A DNA stretch of 64,000 nt from Taeniopygia guttata. Lineage: Eukaryota; Chordata; Aves; Passeriformes; Estrildidae. The stretch lies in assembly GCF_048771995.1 (NCBI RefSeq), contig NC_133063.1, forward strand, positions 68,949,514 to 69,013,513, written 5' to 3'. The notes beneath the pieces were generated by a model that did not search any database, was not told where the DNA came from, and worked only from the letters and a program-made list of their open reading frames with translations. Of this stretch, positions 1-13,400 are shown piece after piece. A program made the translations under genes and the position numbers. Numbering within the stretch: the first letter of the stretch is position 1; every line of letters begins with the position of its first letter.

Positions 1-117
1 TGTTGCAACTGAACCATTTTAAGAATACTTTCTATACATTTTCTACAAGAACTAGTATCTAGAGATGCAGTTTAGTAAGCATAGCTCTTTCCCAGTGTGC
101 TCTCTCTTACCCTTAAG

Positions 118-228
118 TTAAAAAAACCTTTTCGTGTACTCCAGGGTTTCTGATGAATCTTTATTACAGTAAATGCTGTCTAGTTTTTGTTCCAGTTTAG
201 CGTTGGTATAGTGGTATTCCAGTTCAGC
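118..228 (-). CDS. Probable C-terminal coding exon of an unrecognised minus-strand gene
   Basis: Read on the minus strand, a good acceptor (pyrimidine-rich run ending TTTTTTTAG) opens an exon whose only open frame begins AELEYHYTNAKLEQKL. It runs 36 codons to TAA; both other frames stop early. The peptide is charged and heptad-like (AELEYHYTNAKLEQKLDSI), suggesting a coiled coil. Lead phase is 0, which fits the 26-bp exon at 2203-2228. Two exon ends are possible. A weak donor (AAAAG/GTTTTT) after codon 33 would keep the frame open past the window edge. Otherwise TAA is the true stop, and a strong donor-like GTAAGA just beyond it is unused or lies in the 3' UTR. I do not recognise the protein. 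The splice site and open frame are seen directly; membership of one gene with the other exons is inferred. Confidence 0.5.
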   Translation of the reverse strand, partial: AELEYHYTNAKLEQKLDSIYCNKDSSETLEYTKRFF

Positions 229-2202
229 CTAAAAAAATAATTAGGAGAAGAGTCTGCATGTTTTCAAGCAAGGTCAACTAAAACCCCAAACATAAGAAAT
301 TAACATTTCCTAACTAAAATGCCCATCACCACTACTGCCATAGTATGTAAATGATATAACTACAGAAGTAGTACAAAAAAAGCAGAACAGTTATTTACAT
401 AATCATCCATAAACATGGAAGTTGGAGTGTTTAAACTCCCTGAAACCTTAAACAAATGCATAAAAATAAAATTAACTACTGTAGAGATATTTGAAAGCAG
501 GCTGAGACAACACTCCTTGTTTTTATGACAAACACCTACCAGAAATACTGCACACACCTGATAGTTTTTAACTCCAAACACATGCCTGTGAGTAATCCAT
601 TACCTAATTTTTTCCCACCTTTTCATGATTACTGATAGAGACTGACTGATACCTATAGAGAATTTGAAGCCATATGACAAATATTTATGTAATTTTGCTT
701 TTTTTGATCTTTCTTTTAGTAATATGCAGAAATTTATTTAAAACATAAAACATCTGAAATTAATGAAATATAATGGAAGATTAAAATATAATCACTGGCA
801 TGATCTTTCTTATCCACATGTCATTTTAAATGCTTTGAGTAGTTACTTCCCTCATACTAGATCATATTTATCTAAGCATCAACTTAATGTACTACATTAA
901 ATGTTCCTCTACAGTGACTGAGCTTATGAAACTTTTTAAAGTTCAGTTAATGAAGATGTTCGTAGGTAAACTCAAGTAGTATAATTGAAGATAAACTGAT
1001 AAACCAAAGTAGCTATATTATGTTACAGTCATGAATGAACATACACTTCAAAAATTACCTTAATTACATTAGCTTCTGAAATACAGTTACGAACATGTGA
1101 ATTACACAGTCCTTAATACACTAAGAATGTTGCTAAGCTGCAGCTAATCCTAGAAGTTCTAGTCCATGGAAACTCTACTTTGGCTGCTTATTAACATCTT
1201 CATTTTAGTACAAATTGTGGTGGCTTATTATGCTGCTTGAGTAGATTTGCTGACTTGGAAAACTGCAAAATCATTACAGAAGGCGTGTACTGTAAAATGT
1301 GATAAATAAATCTCAGGTGATGTTAACCAGTTTCTTCAAAATGCAACTAATGTACGAATCCTCTTGCTTTTCTCACCCCTTTTTAGACTGTTTAGAATTC
1401 AACCCTATAATAGGTGATACATGAGTGATTATATTGATCTTATTAGAGGGCTGAATTCAGAGCTAGCAGCTGAGTCTCTTCAGCTCTACACTATAATAAT
1501 ATACACAAAATGAGCATCTATCTCCATATAGTTAGTAATTTACTGTTTTGCATGTGTTAAGTATTTCACTGACTTAAGCATAGAAAAAAATTTCTCAATA
1601 TATCCGGTAGATGCCTCATTCTCTATGTAACCTCTAGGTTAGAAAAACCAAAACAACTCTCAGGCACCCTGGCCCATGCAGTGAAGATCCTTGTCTAAGA
1701 GCTGAGAATCTAATTCAATACTGTTTTCCCACACTCCTTTTCATGATATTTGATATGTCACTTTGCCTTTCAATCCATTCAGTCTTTTTCATCAACCTTC
1801 CTATCTCTGAAGCAGTAATATCCAGTAGTAAAGAAATGGCAATATACAGCACAAAATTAATTATTCACACATTTATAGGACTGAAACTGTTGACTATAAC
1901 AATTGAGTCCTGACAGATATTTCTTATGGAAATAAGATCTGATTGTTTACAACCAATAAATCAATTCCCAAAATCATTTTAATTCAAATATTCCCAGATG
2001 AACAATAGATACTGACAGCAATTGTATAATCTCCAAAAATTAGATTTCACATTTAAAAGCAAATAATGAGGAATAAACTCATTGCCGAACAGAGGGTCAC
2101 ATAGTAAGTTATGCAGTGACAAAGCCACAGGAATGTTGACATGGCATCTTTTTAATCACACCAGCATAAATCAAAAGCAAGGAATAGTTCTATGCAACTT
2201 AC
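229..2202. other. AT-rich presumed intron, no gene seen
   Basis: AT-rich unique-looking sequence between two candidate minus-strand exons. Short ORFs here have no coding character, and I see no recognisable repeat. Confidence 0.4.
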
Positions 2203-2228
2203 TTTAGCAACTAGACTATCACTATGCT
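2203..2228 (-). CDS. Short candidate coding exon (26 bp) of the unrecognised minus-strand gene
   Basis: On the minus strand the segment ends at a strong donor (GCTAAA/GTAAGT). It begins after an AG with only a modest pyrimidine tract, which is its weak point. Only the frame with two leading bases is open, giving HSDSLVAK. It accepts the single base left by the 4754-4820 exon and ends in phase 0, matching the exon at 118-228. The joined reading is EHSDSLVAK followed by AELEYHY. The three-way phase match is the main support; a 26-bp exon could still arise by chance. Confidence 0.38.
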
Positions 2229-2739
2229 CTGGTATTTAGTTCAGATTTAGCTCGATCGTTTTTTTAATTGATTAAGGCATTTAGCTGACTAAATTAATGA
2301 AATCCAACTCACCATGAACAATTATATTCTTTAATTACTTCCTTACATTAGTCTTTTACTAGCAGAGTGTATACTATCCGAAAGCATCTTTAATAAACCA
2401 GATAGCAAAACAGCATTGAAAGCATTTTAACTAAATCATATCAAGTTGCATTCAGAATAAATTTTCTGAAAGTGGTAGCTGAATAGCTCAATTATCTAGC
2501 GCTAGTATCTGTTTTAGTCAGTATTGTACCAAAAAAAGAAAATACAATCCTAAGTAAAAGTGAACACTACACAGATATCTATTAATTTGAAAAACAAAAA
2601 AAGGTTTAATAAAATGGAGTAAGACATGCGGAAGAATGTGTAGTCATTTTCAGTAAGTATATATAAAACAACTGCATTTCTGTGGTAACTGTCTACAGAC
2701 AGAAACATGGATCAAAAATGTATTGAAAACACATATCCC

Positions 2740-3060
2740 TAGCCCCATATCTGGAACATCCCCTGACCACTATGACCTTTCAAACAATCAAGAGTGATCT
2801 CCTGGTGGCACTGGTCAGCTCCCTCAGCATTCCTGTATGCATTTTCCCTGAACCAATGGAAATTTTGAAAGTCCTGTTTGTTTAAATCATCACAACCTGA
2901 CGTCCTCCACAGAGGATGTCCCACGATCCATAGGTTTTCCACTGGTACCTGCAACACCTGAAGGCAGATCTTACCAATAAAGACCAAGGTGAAGAACGTG
3001 CCTTGGGTACCTCGCCTTTTACCATTGTCCTTTTCTACCAAATCTGACCCAAATTGCATC
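2740..3060 (-). repeat. Possible old CR1 fragment, minus orientation
   Basis: The segment is less AT-rich than its surroundings and carries a 106-codon minus-strand ORF. The lower end, read on the minus strand, contains a GCTGAGGGAGCTGACC-like string and then TTTGAAAGGTCATAGTGGTCAGG. These resemble the CR1 reverse-transcriptase segment around 'LRELAD...SIIFERSW..GEVP'. The upper two thirds are not recognised. An old, badly decayed CR1 piece is the best guess; the ORF is not proposed as a gene. Confidence 0.35.
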
Positions 3061-4753
3061 TAGAGAACTTATCTTCAATTACTATCTGGACATTTCAATT
3101 CCCTATTCCCCCTTCCACACATTTCTATTTTTAAATAATCCCCAAAGAGAGCATTGACAGTAATTTATTTTTTATAGTGATTAGCTGCTCCCTTATGATC
3201 AAACTCACTGCAAGGTATTTAAGACTGTGACATCACAATGGTTTTAGTCATACAGCTACAGTTTGATATTTTGTTGTTTCATCTCAAAATTAAACTACTT
3301 GCTTTTCTCATTACCCATTTGTCTCACATACTGAAGAAGAAACACAGCATGGAAGTGGAAAGTGCAGGAAAGAACTGTTAGCCAGAAGTGATTAACAGTA
3401 CAAGCTGGGAGTCAAACTCTCCACATTTAAAGCATCATTACCTCGTAAAAGATACTTTTTCAACAATACAATGGTTTTGTTTCAGATACTAAAAACAACA
3501 ATATCAAAGAAATCTGAAACAGTACTAGAATTCATTTGGGAAGAGCCCCTTCCCCTCTTTCCCCAAACTCAAATACATGGCACAACTGATAAATTTTGAT
3601 AAAATTTCCTAGTCAAACACATTAAGGAACTGAAACTTTTTTAAAGAACTTATGTATGTCTGAACTTATAACACTAAGTTTATACAGTAAGCATTACTGC
3701 AGTTATAAATTAATATTATTTTGAAATAACAACACCAGATACATCCTACATTTGCCACTTTTATAAGAGCACTGGCAGGCCAATTAATTATTAAAAGGAA
3801 CTACACTGATTTTAATGTCACATTTGTCATGTCAAAATACCTTCAAGTTCAAAAGAGACTGTCTTCTACAGTACAGAAAAGGAAAAAACAGGCCTAGCTA
3901 CTGAGATTTCAAGTAATTACAGTATTATTTATCTAATGATTAGAGGCTTAATATATTTTATTTCAATGAGGTAAATGATTGTAAGGTGGTATCACCACTG
4001 TTCTCATATTCATTTAAAAACTGAATGGCGTATTATCTCAAGGCATGAATAACTTGATGTTACTGACTGATTTTGGCTTGGTAGCTATATTCTATGATCA
4101 AGTAAGAGAAAATGAAAATAATATTGTTCTATAGGTCAACACCTTCAATGACTGTAATAAAAAATTTCTGTGCTTCTAGAAAGACCTAGAAATTACCTAA
4201 GTTAAAAAACAGAGGGCTTTTTGTTCTAGCATGCTTCAAATATTAAATCATGAGAGACAGCAATTCACATACTATATCTGTAAAATTCTTAAAAGATAAG
4301 TCTTTAATGACAGCTTTCTCATCAATAATATGAAATAGGTAGTCCCAAGGGCTACATTTAAGATTGTATGATCATAGTCAGCACTTTCAGAATAGCCAAA
4401 AAGTCTATTAAAAACATGACACAAATTAAACACAAAGAACTAGTACATGAAAGTATAAATGTAAAGCTGTATGCAATATTTAGCAATACTATTTAGATGC
4501 GCTCCTATTTATTACAACATAAAATGCATTTGAAAGAAAAATGGCAAAAGAATATTTTTTTCTCAGAATACCACAGAAATCTTAGATTCCCAATTGTCAG
4601 AAACATAGGAAAATACCTAAGAAAATCTGTAAATTTTAGGCAGCTTGGAATTTTCCAATAATTAAACCCTTGCAAAAAGGAGGAAATGAAGCATTACTTT
4701 CCAGAAATATAAAAATACATAAATCTCATACATGCAGACATAAATCTTATAAC
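3061..4753. other. AT-rich presumed intron, no gene seen
   Basis: AT-rich sequence with no recognisable repeat. One short splice-bracketed segment at 3841-3865 was considered and rejected because its phase introduces a stop. Confidence 0.35.
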
Positions 4754-4820
4754 CTGAAAATTCCATCTCTCTCTTCAAAAGGTCATCATCAAAGATTATT
4801 TTTGTCCATCTTTGTCCTCT
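4754..4820 (-). CDS. Candidate coding exon (67 bp) of the unrecognised minus-strand gene
   Basis: Minus-strand acceptor CTGCTTTTATCTAG and donor TTTTCAG/GTTATAAG bracket 67 bp. Only frame 1 is open, reading RGQRWTKIIFDDDLLKREME and then FS; the other frames stop at TAA and TGA. The peptide is acidic/basic and helical in character. It enters at phase 0 and leaves one base, which is what the next exon at 2203-2228 needs. No exon linking it to the upstream set at 20-26 kb could be placed with confidence, so it could belong to the same gene or to another one. Confidence 0.48.
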
Positions 4821-7185
4821 CTAGATAAAAGCAGGTCTGATTCTCAGGAATTCTGCACAGTAGCTTCCTATACCTATCTTTCCAATACAAGTAACTTTAA
4901 AATCTTTAAAGGTGTATCCAAAAGAGAGATGCTGAACACACAAATTCAGGTCCAATGCAAAAACAGCATTCTGTACTTATATCTGATTAACAGCTATGTT
5001 TATGTAATGTAGACCTATTAAGTTGGTGTTAAGTATTTACTTAAGCAGAAAAACATCTCATTGATATTCCTCACTCTTCTTGACAGATACATGTGGCATA
5101 AATAACAGTATACGATACAATCAAAGAGTCAATATTTTACATGGGAAAATTTATGAAAGAAGAATATCATACATGCTCCAGTAACACATAAATAGCAATT
5201 AAGTCCAAAATGTTAGTTAGATCTTGTAGTCCACACAACAATTACATTTAATGCTAATATAGCTTTTTGCTTGGAAGCATTCAGCCTGCTACTTCAGCCT
5301 GTTTCTTTACCCATTTAAAAAACTGCATTTTTAAACATCTTTTAATTTTACACAGCATTTCATTAACATTACATAAAACAACATCATTGCTTGTATTTTT
5401 TATTTTAGTCATAGTTAGTGTATTGAGAAAAGAAAGACATTACTACAAAAAAATAAATAGAAAGCATATGAGATGTTTCAGAAACGGTATCTGGTCAATT
5501 ATTCCAAACTACAGTTTTCAACTTACAGGCTTTAAATACAAAAATAATCGTTTTGACTTTGTACACTACATTGTAGTGTAACTGTTCTTACAATAAATCA
5601 ATAAGAGAATAGAATATGTTTATATAAAAGGGAAAATTCTGAAAATAAATTTGCATATCAACAACACTAATTTTAAAAAATAGGATTAAACACTCAATGC
5701 CATGCCAAGCCACAAAGCATTACGTTTCATGGTAATCCAGTAGGAGGATAAATGTACAGCCCAATGGACTACACAGATTTTTTGCCAAACTTCTTGTTCT
5801 CTGTTGTCCTTCAGACTTCAGAGATCTACTTCCTCCCAGTCTTTCTTTTTACATTTCTAAAGACTTGAATGAATTTCCTAAAATTACATAAAATAAATAA
5901 ATTTATTTAAGTTCAAGTATTTATTTAAGTATTTAAATTTATTTAAATTAAAAATAAATAAATAAAATTGGGACTGAGTATTTTTTTTAGCTCAACTTCT
6001 ATTTTGTTCCTCAAGATTTTCCACTGTTACATGCTACAAGACCCTACAATTTTCTGTCCTCCTAGTTTTTACTTATTCAGTTTTTTTTTTCTCTTTCATA
6101 AAAATTGCTAGCTCAAAGAAATGCCAAGTATCCTTTCGAGATGTAAATTTCACTTGAACTCCCCTAAAAGCACAGAAATAAAAAAAAACCAAAAAATACT
6201 CTTTACCATTATATCTGGCACACAGTCCAATATCTAACTTCTGCTCTTTTGTTTTGAATGGAAAAGGTTTTTTTGGGGTTTTTTAAATTCTGAGGCAAGC
6301 AGCTTGATAGGTCAGGTCTGGATGAAGCAGAAGCCTTAACATGCAAATCCAGTTATTTATGTTTGCCCAACAAGAACAATATCAGTAACTAACTATTCTA
6401 AGCAACATTTCTGGTCCAAAAGTAAAAGTAAGCACTAATACAACATATAGAAATCCAGATATGTAGGAGAAGGGATATAGGGAGCTGAAGAAAGCTCATG
6501 AAAGTTAATGCACTTCTGGAAAGTAAATTCTTGCAAGAATTCTCATTGTAATGTACATGATTTAAGAATATATATTTGCCATAATAAATACTATAGTTAC
6601 AATGTATGGTTAAAATGCTTGAGACATCTCTGAAAATATCAAAACTATACTGTACAAAACAATTCTCAGTAAAGATGCCTTTAACAGTCATAATCTATGA
6701 ATGCTGAAAAAGTTATGTTCCAGTATTTTAAATTTCTTCTTTCTATATATCCTAGTTATAATTTCATTACCAGATTTTAATTTTATTCTAAGTTACAAAC
6801 CTCTAATTCTGCTAAACCCTTCAAATTCTCCTAGCTCTCCAGCTGTGGCAGTAATTACATTACCACATAAATACCTCTGTAGAGCACAAAATTATTTAGC
6901 AATATACACAAATGCTAGTCAAATGTTTTTGCTTAGACGTCAGACTCAGACTAGATTACACTCCTAAATAATTTTAAGCTTTAAAATTCAAAAGTCTAAA
7001 TGAGTGGCTAGTCTAAATTGCAAACATAATACAAATTCAGAATGTTGTTCAGACTACTGCTTAACTCACAATTCAAATAACAGAAATTTTTGAATACAAT
7101 CACATAAAAGCATCTTGTTTCATTGATTATATCCCAAATATGTCTCTGGCACTATGCTAATATCCTCCACCATGCAAATTCTAGT
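4821..7185. other. AT-rich presumed intron with simple AT tracts
   Basis: Mostly AT-rich. It includes an AAAT/ATTT-rich near-palindromic stretch at about 5885-5970. A good acceptor-like site at about 6164 (minus strand) is followed by 16 open codons and a stop, but with no second signal I cannot call it an exon. Confidence 0.35.
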
Positions 7186-7189
7186 GCCA

Positions 7190-7425
7190 AATGAGGAAAA
7201 ACTTAATAAGAAATTCTTTACTGTGAGGTTAATGAGACACTGGAACAGGCTGCTCAGAGAAGTTGTGGATGCCCCAACCCTGGCAATGTTCAAGGCCAGG
7301 TTGAATAAGGCCTTAAGCAACCTTGTCTAGTGGGAGGTGTTCCTGCCCATGGCAGGAAAGCTGGAACTAGACAGACAATTAAGGTCCCTTCAAATCCCTG
7401 AACATTCCATAATTCTAGCAAAACA
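7190..7425 (+). repeat. CR1 LINE 3' end, plus orientation
   Basis: The sequence follows the familiar CR1 3' tail in order: TTCTTTACTGTGAGG, then GACACTGGAACAGGCTG, GTTGTGGATGCCCC, AAGGCCAGGTTG, the CCTTGTCTAGTGGGAGGTG motif and TTAAGGTCCCTTC. It ends in ATTCCATAATTCT, a decayed form of the CR1 terminal octamer repeat. Only the last ~230 bp remain, as is typical of 5'-truncated CR1 copies. It lies inside the presumed intron of the minus-strand gene, in the opposite orientation. Confidence 0.9.
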
Positions 7426-7429
7426 CTGA

Positions 7430-10400
7430 GATTAACAGTTAAAATGGAGAATACTATCTATAGTCAGACCTAAGAGATCCACTGAAAAGAAAAGCTTTTA
7501 TCAGAATTCAGTTTTAAAAATTCCTGAGATAAAACACTAATGATAAACATCGGAACACACCGAAACATCAAAATCCAGTGGAACATCTGAAGTCTCTAAC
7601 TTCCAAATATCTAATTTTATATTTTTTCTTCAATACTGTATAGCCCCCAGAGTCGTCCCTGTTATCAGTAACTAAAGATGAATACTTTATACTCTTACAG
7701 CAGTTTTCATCTATTTAGGAAACAAAGAGTGCCATACTAATGTAATATAGCAGATTACAAATAACTAATTTGTCTTTTTTATTAAGGTAACTGGTCTTTA
7801 CTACCCTGACACTTCAACATCATCCCAAAACCAGATATAGGAACTGAAAAGAGGTGTTAATCTAGTGTCAATCTACATCTTTATTTAACATTCAGTGTTA
7901 CAATTTTGAACCGTTAGCCAGGTCAAAACATTAAAACTGGAATGTAATCATCCAGAATTACAACTATTACTATTTAATGAGATAATTTCGGTCTCATTCC
8001 AAGTCACTTGCTTATCCATATACTTCTACCTTTCACATATAACAGGTCCTGAAAATATGAAATGCTGACAGATTAGTGTCATGAAACAAATCTGTTACTC
8101 AGTTTTATTCATTACTTTTTAACAGTATACTGACAAGGTATTTCCTAACTTTTCTAAACAATATGTATATCAGTACAGCTAGGGGGTTTTATAAAGAGCC
8201 AGTACAAGTCAATTTATAAAAGAAGTTGGGATTTAAAAGCAATGTAAAGTGGTTATTAAATACTCTTTTTTGTTAACAACCAATTCAATGTTTCTTTGTT
8301 TTCACCAATGTTCCAAACTACTAGACATCAAAGTCATTCATTTTAAGCACCTTGTCAGGGTTTTGGTACCTCAATTTTCAAAATTACTTTCATTTTGCAA
8401 AGAGGTTCACCACTTTGGGAAGCAGAATCTCCCTAAATTCAACACAAGTTTACTGTGAAAAGAAAACCATGACAACTGTTTGTACTCTTGCTTTATTATT
8501 ACATCCGGCCTGGTCACTATTGGAAATTGAATCTATTATTGTTGCTAGGAGCCTGTTGCTATGCAACCTAAAAGGGTTATGCGGCACTTTCAGTCTGAGA
8601 AGCCTTGAAAACACCACAGGCCCTCTCCTAAGGCTCTAACCAGTTTATTTAAATAGATTAACACTTTCCTTAGTCAACCCCAATCCAGGCATACCCTTAA
8701 AAAAAGTTACAATGACAGATTTGAATATGGTATACAAACACAAACTCCAAAAAATTACACAGAAGCAATATATCTGACCTACACTGCACACTAAAACAAA
8801 GCAGACAGCAGTACTTCCTCTAATCCATCATTTAAATTAGCAAAGCTAAAATCTGTTAACTCCAAACTCCGCCAAAGTCTAACCTTCACATACTAACCAG
8901 CTAGTATAACGGAGTTGCTAAACATGCTCTGCAAAGATATTTTATAATAAACTTTTGACAGAATACATTTTCATACAATTTTCAGACTCTAGATCATTAA
9001 AAGTGGAACTTTGAGGAAAAAAAAAAAACTTAATTAACTCTGAAATGGCAAAATATTTCTTATTTATAATCTATATCAAAAGATGTCCAACAAACTTTTA
9101 AGCAGATTTCAAGTGAGTTCTAGTTTTTCATGTCTTTGTCATCTTTATACATTCTACATATTAGACATCTATGTAAATCTTTACAGATTAATTTCTTTCA
9201 ACAATATTTTTGTAAATCTGCTGAAGAATAGCTAAGGAATGACATGCAAAAGAGCTGATTATTATGGCTTTTCTTTCTAATAATCTGAGGCAGTTTCAGT
9301 CAGCATCAAAGAACAAGTTGTTCCATGGCACCAGAACTAAGAAAGCAGCATTTCATCTAGCTTGGTCCTTTAAATGGATCCATACAACACTGTAGGATGG
9401 ATTATGAGTATTTTCTGCCTGACTATCCAGAATGTTGGGTGTGAAAAGTAAGTTGCAAATGCCTCTTCTTCAATGCTAGCACCTATTGTTTCTTACCTTT
9501 TCAAGCTAATTATTTTGTTAGTATGGTTTTTCTGAAACTTCTAACTGTCTTTTGAATAAGACAGACAGGTGTATCAGAGACAAAAAAAACCAACAAGAAA
9601 CAACAAACCAAACTTATTTTCTTAAGAGTACAAATTTAAGCAATTAATGCACTATACAAGTAGTTATTGGAAATGTTAAGATCAGTTAACTAGACAACAG
9701 ATGTAAAAGACAGTGCCACAAAATGGATTCCAGTAGTCATTTAAAGAAATGCTACAGTTTATCTTTTCCAAAATACTTTACTATTTAGTGGCTGATGTTT
9801 TTTAGGGGAACCATGAAAACAATACCAAATATAAGCCTATTCTGAATACAAAAATCTCAGATGACTGCGGGTAAAACAGCAAATATCAGCAGAATGCATT
9901 CATGAATTCAAACTCTTCCAACTACAACTTTGTTGCTTTTCCAGAATTTTTAAGTTCACAAAATCTTTTTCAAAGACAAAACTAAACTTTCCACCTGTGT
10001 CAGGGTAACACTCAAACAACAGAAAAACCTGCATTAGCTCCTGTACTTGAGGGATTTAGCCTGGAACAGTTGACAGACACAAACCTAGTAGTCTACACAA
10101 AAAGCCAGAATGAAAACACATTCTAGCCAAATCCATAAATCTAAAGAACTGCTGTGTATAATGACCATTGCTAGTTTGCTTTTTATGATTTTATAAAAAA
10201 AAAGATCCCTGTAATATGTTACCCTAGATATCATGACCTCAAAATGACAGACTGCTTGGACAACACCAACAACTAGATATTGCTAGAGGAGTAATAGAAG
10301 CATGTCATGCTTTAAAACTACCTAAGGTTTATAATTAAAAAGTAGGTACTGATTATCTGAATTAAGTTCTGCAGTCAACATTTTGTTAGAGCTCATTCCA

Positions 10401-13400
10401 TACTTAAGTGTTGCCCAAGAATTTATTAGAGAAAAGGAGGACTTTGAAAAGAGAACAGATTCAAAGATACGTCCGTCCACCATTTTTTCTTAAATGCTCT
10501 TCTCTAAGTATATTTCCTCTAATGTTACTGAAGGAAATTAAATTTGTAGACATCAGTGTTTTTTTACACAAAACAGAAGAGGGCCTTGATGCCTTCAGTC
10601 TGGTGAGACACTCTGGTTGTTTTTAGTGACAGTTTAGTAAAAGAAATTTGACCAGAATCTCACCATAATTAGCTTAAGGATGAGCCTAAGAGTCCTTTAT
10701 CTTTTATTACAGAAGATAACTCACTTGTAAACTAGCCATTCAAATAAGTTGTACAAGCTGAATGTTCCTTTGGCTCTAGAAGACAATTCCACATTAGTAA
10801 GACTACTTATGAAGGTAATGTTTCTCCCATAATTCTAGAATCCTCTTCTTAGGATAGAATTCACTACCACCACAATTAGACAGACCAAATGCATGTACAA
10901 CTGCTCCCCTGAGTTTCCTAAAACAACAACAAATATACCCCCTCCACCAAAACCCCAAAATTACTCAAAATCTTATTTCAAGATATTCTTCAAGCATTCC
11001 ACTCCTCAATAACTGGGGTTATTTTCTACAGAGTCTGGAGCTACCTGTTCTCATGTAGCTGTTAAAAGAAACAGATTTGGAATTTCTCAATACAAGTTAC
11101 ATCAAACTGACTAAAATAATGTTCTTCCAAATATATTTTTAAGTATCAATTCTGTATACATTGCTATGAAGCAGGCTAAAGCACCCTGAGAGAAAGCTAG
11201 AGATTAGCAAACATGAAAGCAAAGTGGCTGCTGGCAAATAAAACAATCAGGCAGTCCTTGAAAGTCAATCTCAGCATCTGTAGGCCAACCCTACAACGAA
11301 CTATGTCAGCACTGTGTGATGCTTAGCAGACTAGTCACACCTCACTATCTCTGGTAAACTGTTAAATATTAAACCACATCCAAGCCAGGCATCCAACAAG
11401 AACAGGGGAAAAAAGCCAAACACCCAAACTGTGGATACTGAACTGCCGAGCTTAGTAACTAAAGGTGAATGCCACAAAAGAACTGAAAAAATAATTGTAA
11501 TTGCAAAATGTAAGTAAGCAAATATCACTGTCACTAGTGATGATATAATAAAGCAGCAAAAAAGAACTCCATTATAAATGCAAAGAAAAGAAAAAATGCT
11601 GACATAAAAAAACCTCAAGACTGGCATATACTCTAATTTGAAAGAAAAAGAAAGAAACATCTACAAACTTAGAAATTTAGAAACCCATTTAGAGAAGGCT
11701 GTTTTGTTATAAAATACTGCTTTATGTCCTAAAGATATCCCTGCCCTACCATCTGAATTTTAAGTATCTTTAGAAATCTACTACTTGGCTTTGTAACCAT
11801 GTATTTGAAGTACTGCAACTGTAACAAGGCAACCAATATTTCACTATGTTTACCAGGTTTTTCTTTTTTTACTTAAGAAAATTATACTCAATTTAAGAGC
11901 AAATTCAGCAGCCACAATTCTACAGGAAATATATAAGAAATGCATTACGTTGAAAGCAATGACAAAAAATCCTCTAACTACAAAAATACTATTTTACCAA
12001 ACATGTTTGAAATTTACTATCACACTTGACAACATTAAGATATTAATTATAACTTTGTTTGCCTTCCTGTGTGACCTTTCCCAACACGTTAGCTTTCACA
12101 AGCAGATATTTATTCACAGGACATTGTTACTACGGGTGTTGTTTCTGATGTGACATGAAATGAAATCTATTTTAACATTTAAAATACATAACAAATCATA
12201 CACAAAAAAATAAACAAAAAGAAAACCCTGTAAGCCAAACAGATAAAAAACCCTCCCACATGGCTTTTTGTTGACCTCACTGTAAAAGACACTCAGTTCC
12301 ACAGCACATTCTGTTCTGCTTTTCCAACCTAAGAGTACTGAGCACCTGAAAAGATAGTGATTTAACACACCACAGCTTGTATTTCCTGGATAGATACCAA
12401 TATTTTATTTTTATTCCATGTGTGACTTAGAAGAAACCATTTTAACTTACATTTTCAGCTTACAGGCATTTATTTATAAACAATATCCTAATATCCTAAT
12501 ATCCTCTTTATTCAATACTACCTTTCTATCAAAGAAACAGTTCTCTAGGCTCTTAGCTAAGATTGACTGCAGAAAGCATTTGAAAACATGAAACTGTAAA
12601 ATTAAAACATGCATAAGGATTCTTATTAGTTAGGTTTATCTAGCATGGCTTTTTTGCCCTCAATTCAAAAATCCTGAGTTAAAAAAAAATTAAGTACTAT
12701 GTAAAACCCAAGTGAAGTAAGGAATAATAAAAATCATACCAGCACACATAAATGCAAATAAAAGAATAAAAAAAAATTGAAGGTAAATTAATTAATTATA
12801 AAAAAGGAGGAAATAATGTCATTAATCAATTACAATGACAATGGCTGGTACTGTACAACAGTGAGTATTTAACTAATCTCTATGTTTCCAGTAATTGTAC
12901 TTATAATACAAACTGAATATTGAGACTTGCATAACTGGATCCAATGCATATTTGTTTATTTATTTGTTTTCCGGCTTCTAATATTATAAAATATTCCTAA
13001 TGGAAATGTTCATATAATCTACCAAAAAGCATGATGTTCAGGAAATTTAAGTAATATTGCTTTCAAAAGATGGTTTGACAAAAGGTAATGGTAACTGATT
13101 TTTATAATTATTTGGTAGCTTTTTTTAATTTGGCTCCAGCCTACTGCACCTATAGAAAATATAAAACCTATTCAAATATAAAGAACATTCAGCAACAATA
13201 TTTATACAAGATTTATGTCATGAACAGTAGAAACTGAATTTGATTTATAAATCTAACATAAAGACATACGACTATATAACATACCATTGCATTGTTCTTC
13301 CATAATTGCCAAATAACGGTAAAAGTAATATAAAACAAATATCATTAGCTATCTCATTTATAATATGCAAATAGAGAAATCTAAACTACAACACACACAA

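Noticed and set aside
3841..3865. Minus-strand 25-bp segment with excellent acceptor and donor (KTVSFELE)
   Set aside because: Inserted between the 4754-4820 and 2203-2228 exons it creates an in-frame stop, so it does not fit the distal exon chain.
8902..8932. Minus-strand 31-bp splice-bracketed segment (SMFSNSVILA)
   Set aside because: Good acceptor but the phase could not be matched to any neighbouring candidate; probably chance.
9497..9531. Minus-strand 35-bp segment with strong donor (AAAAG/GTAAGA)
   Set aside because: Weak acceptor, and no downstream partner with the needed phase.
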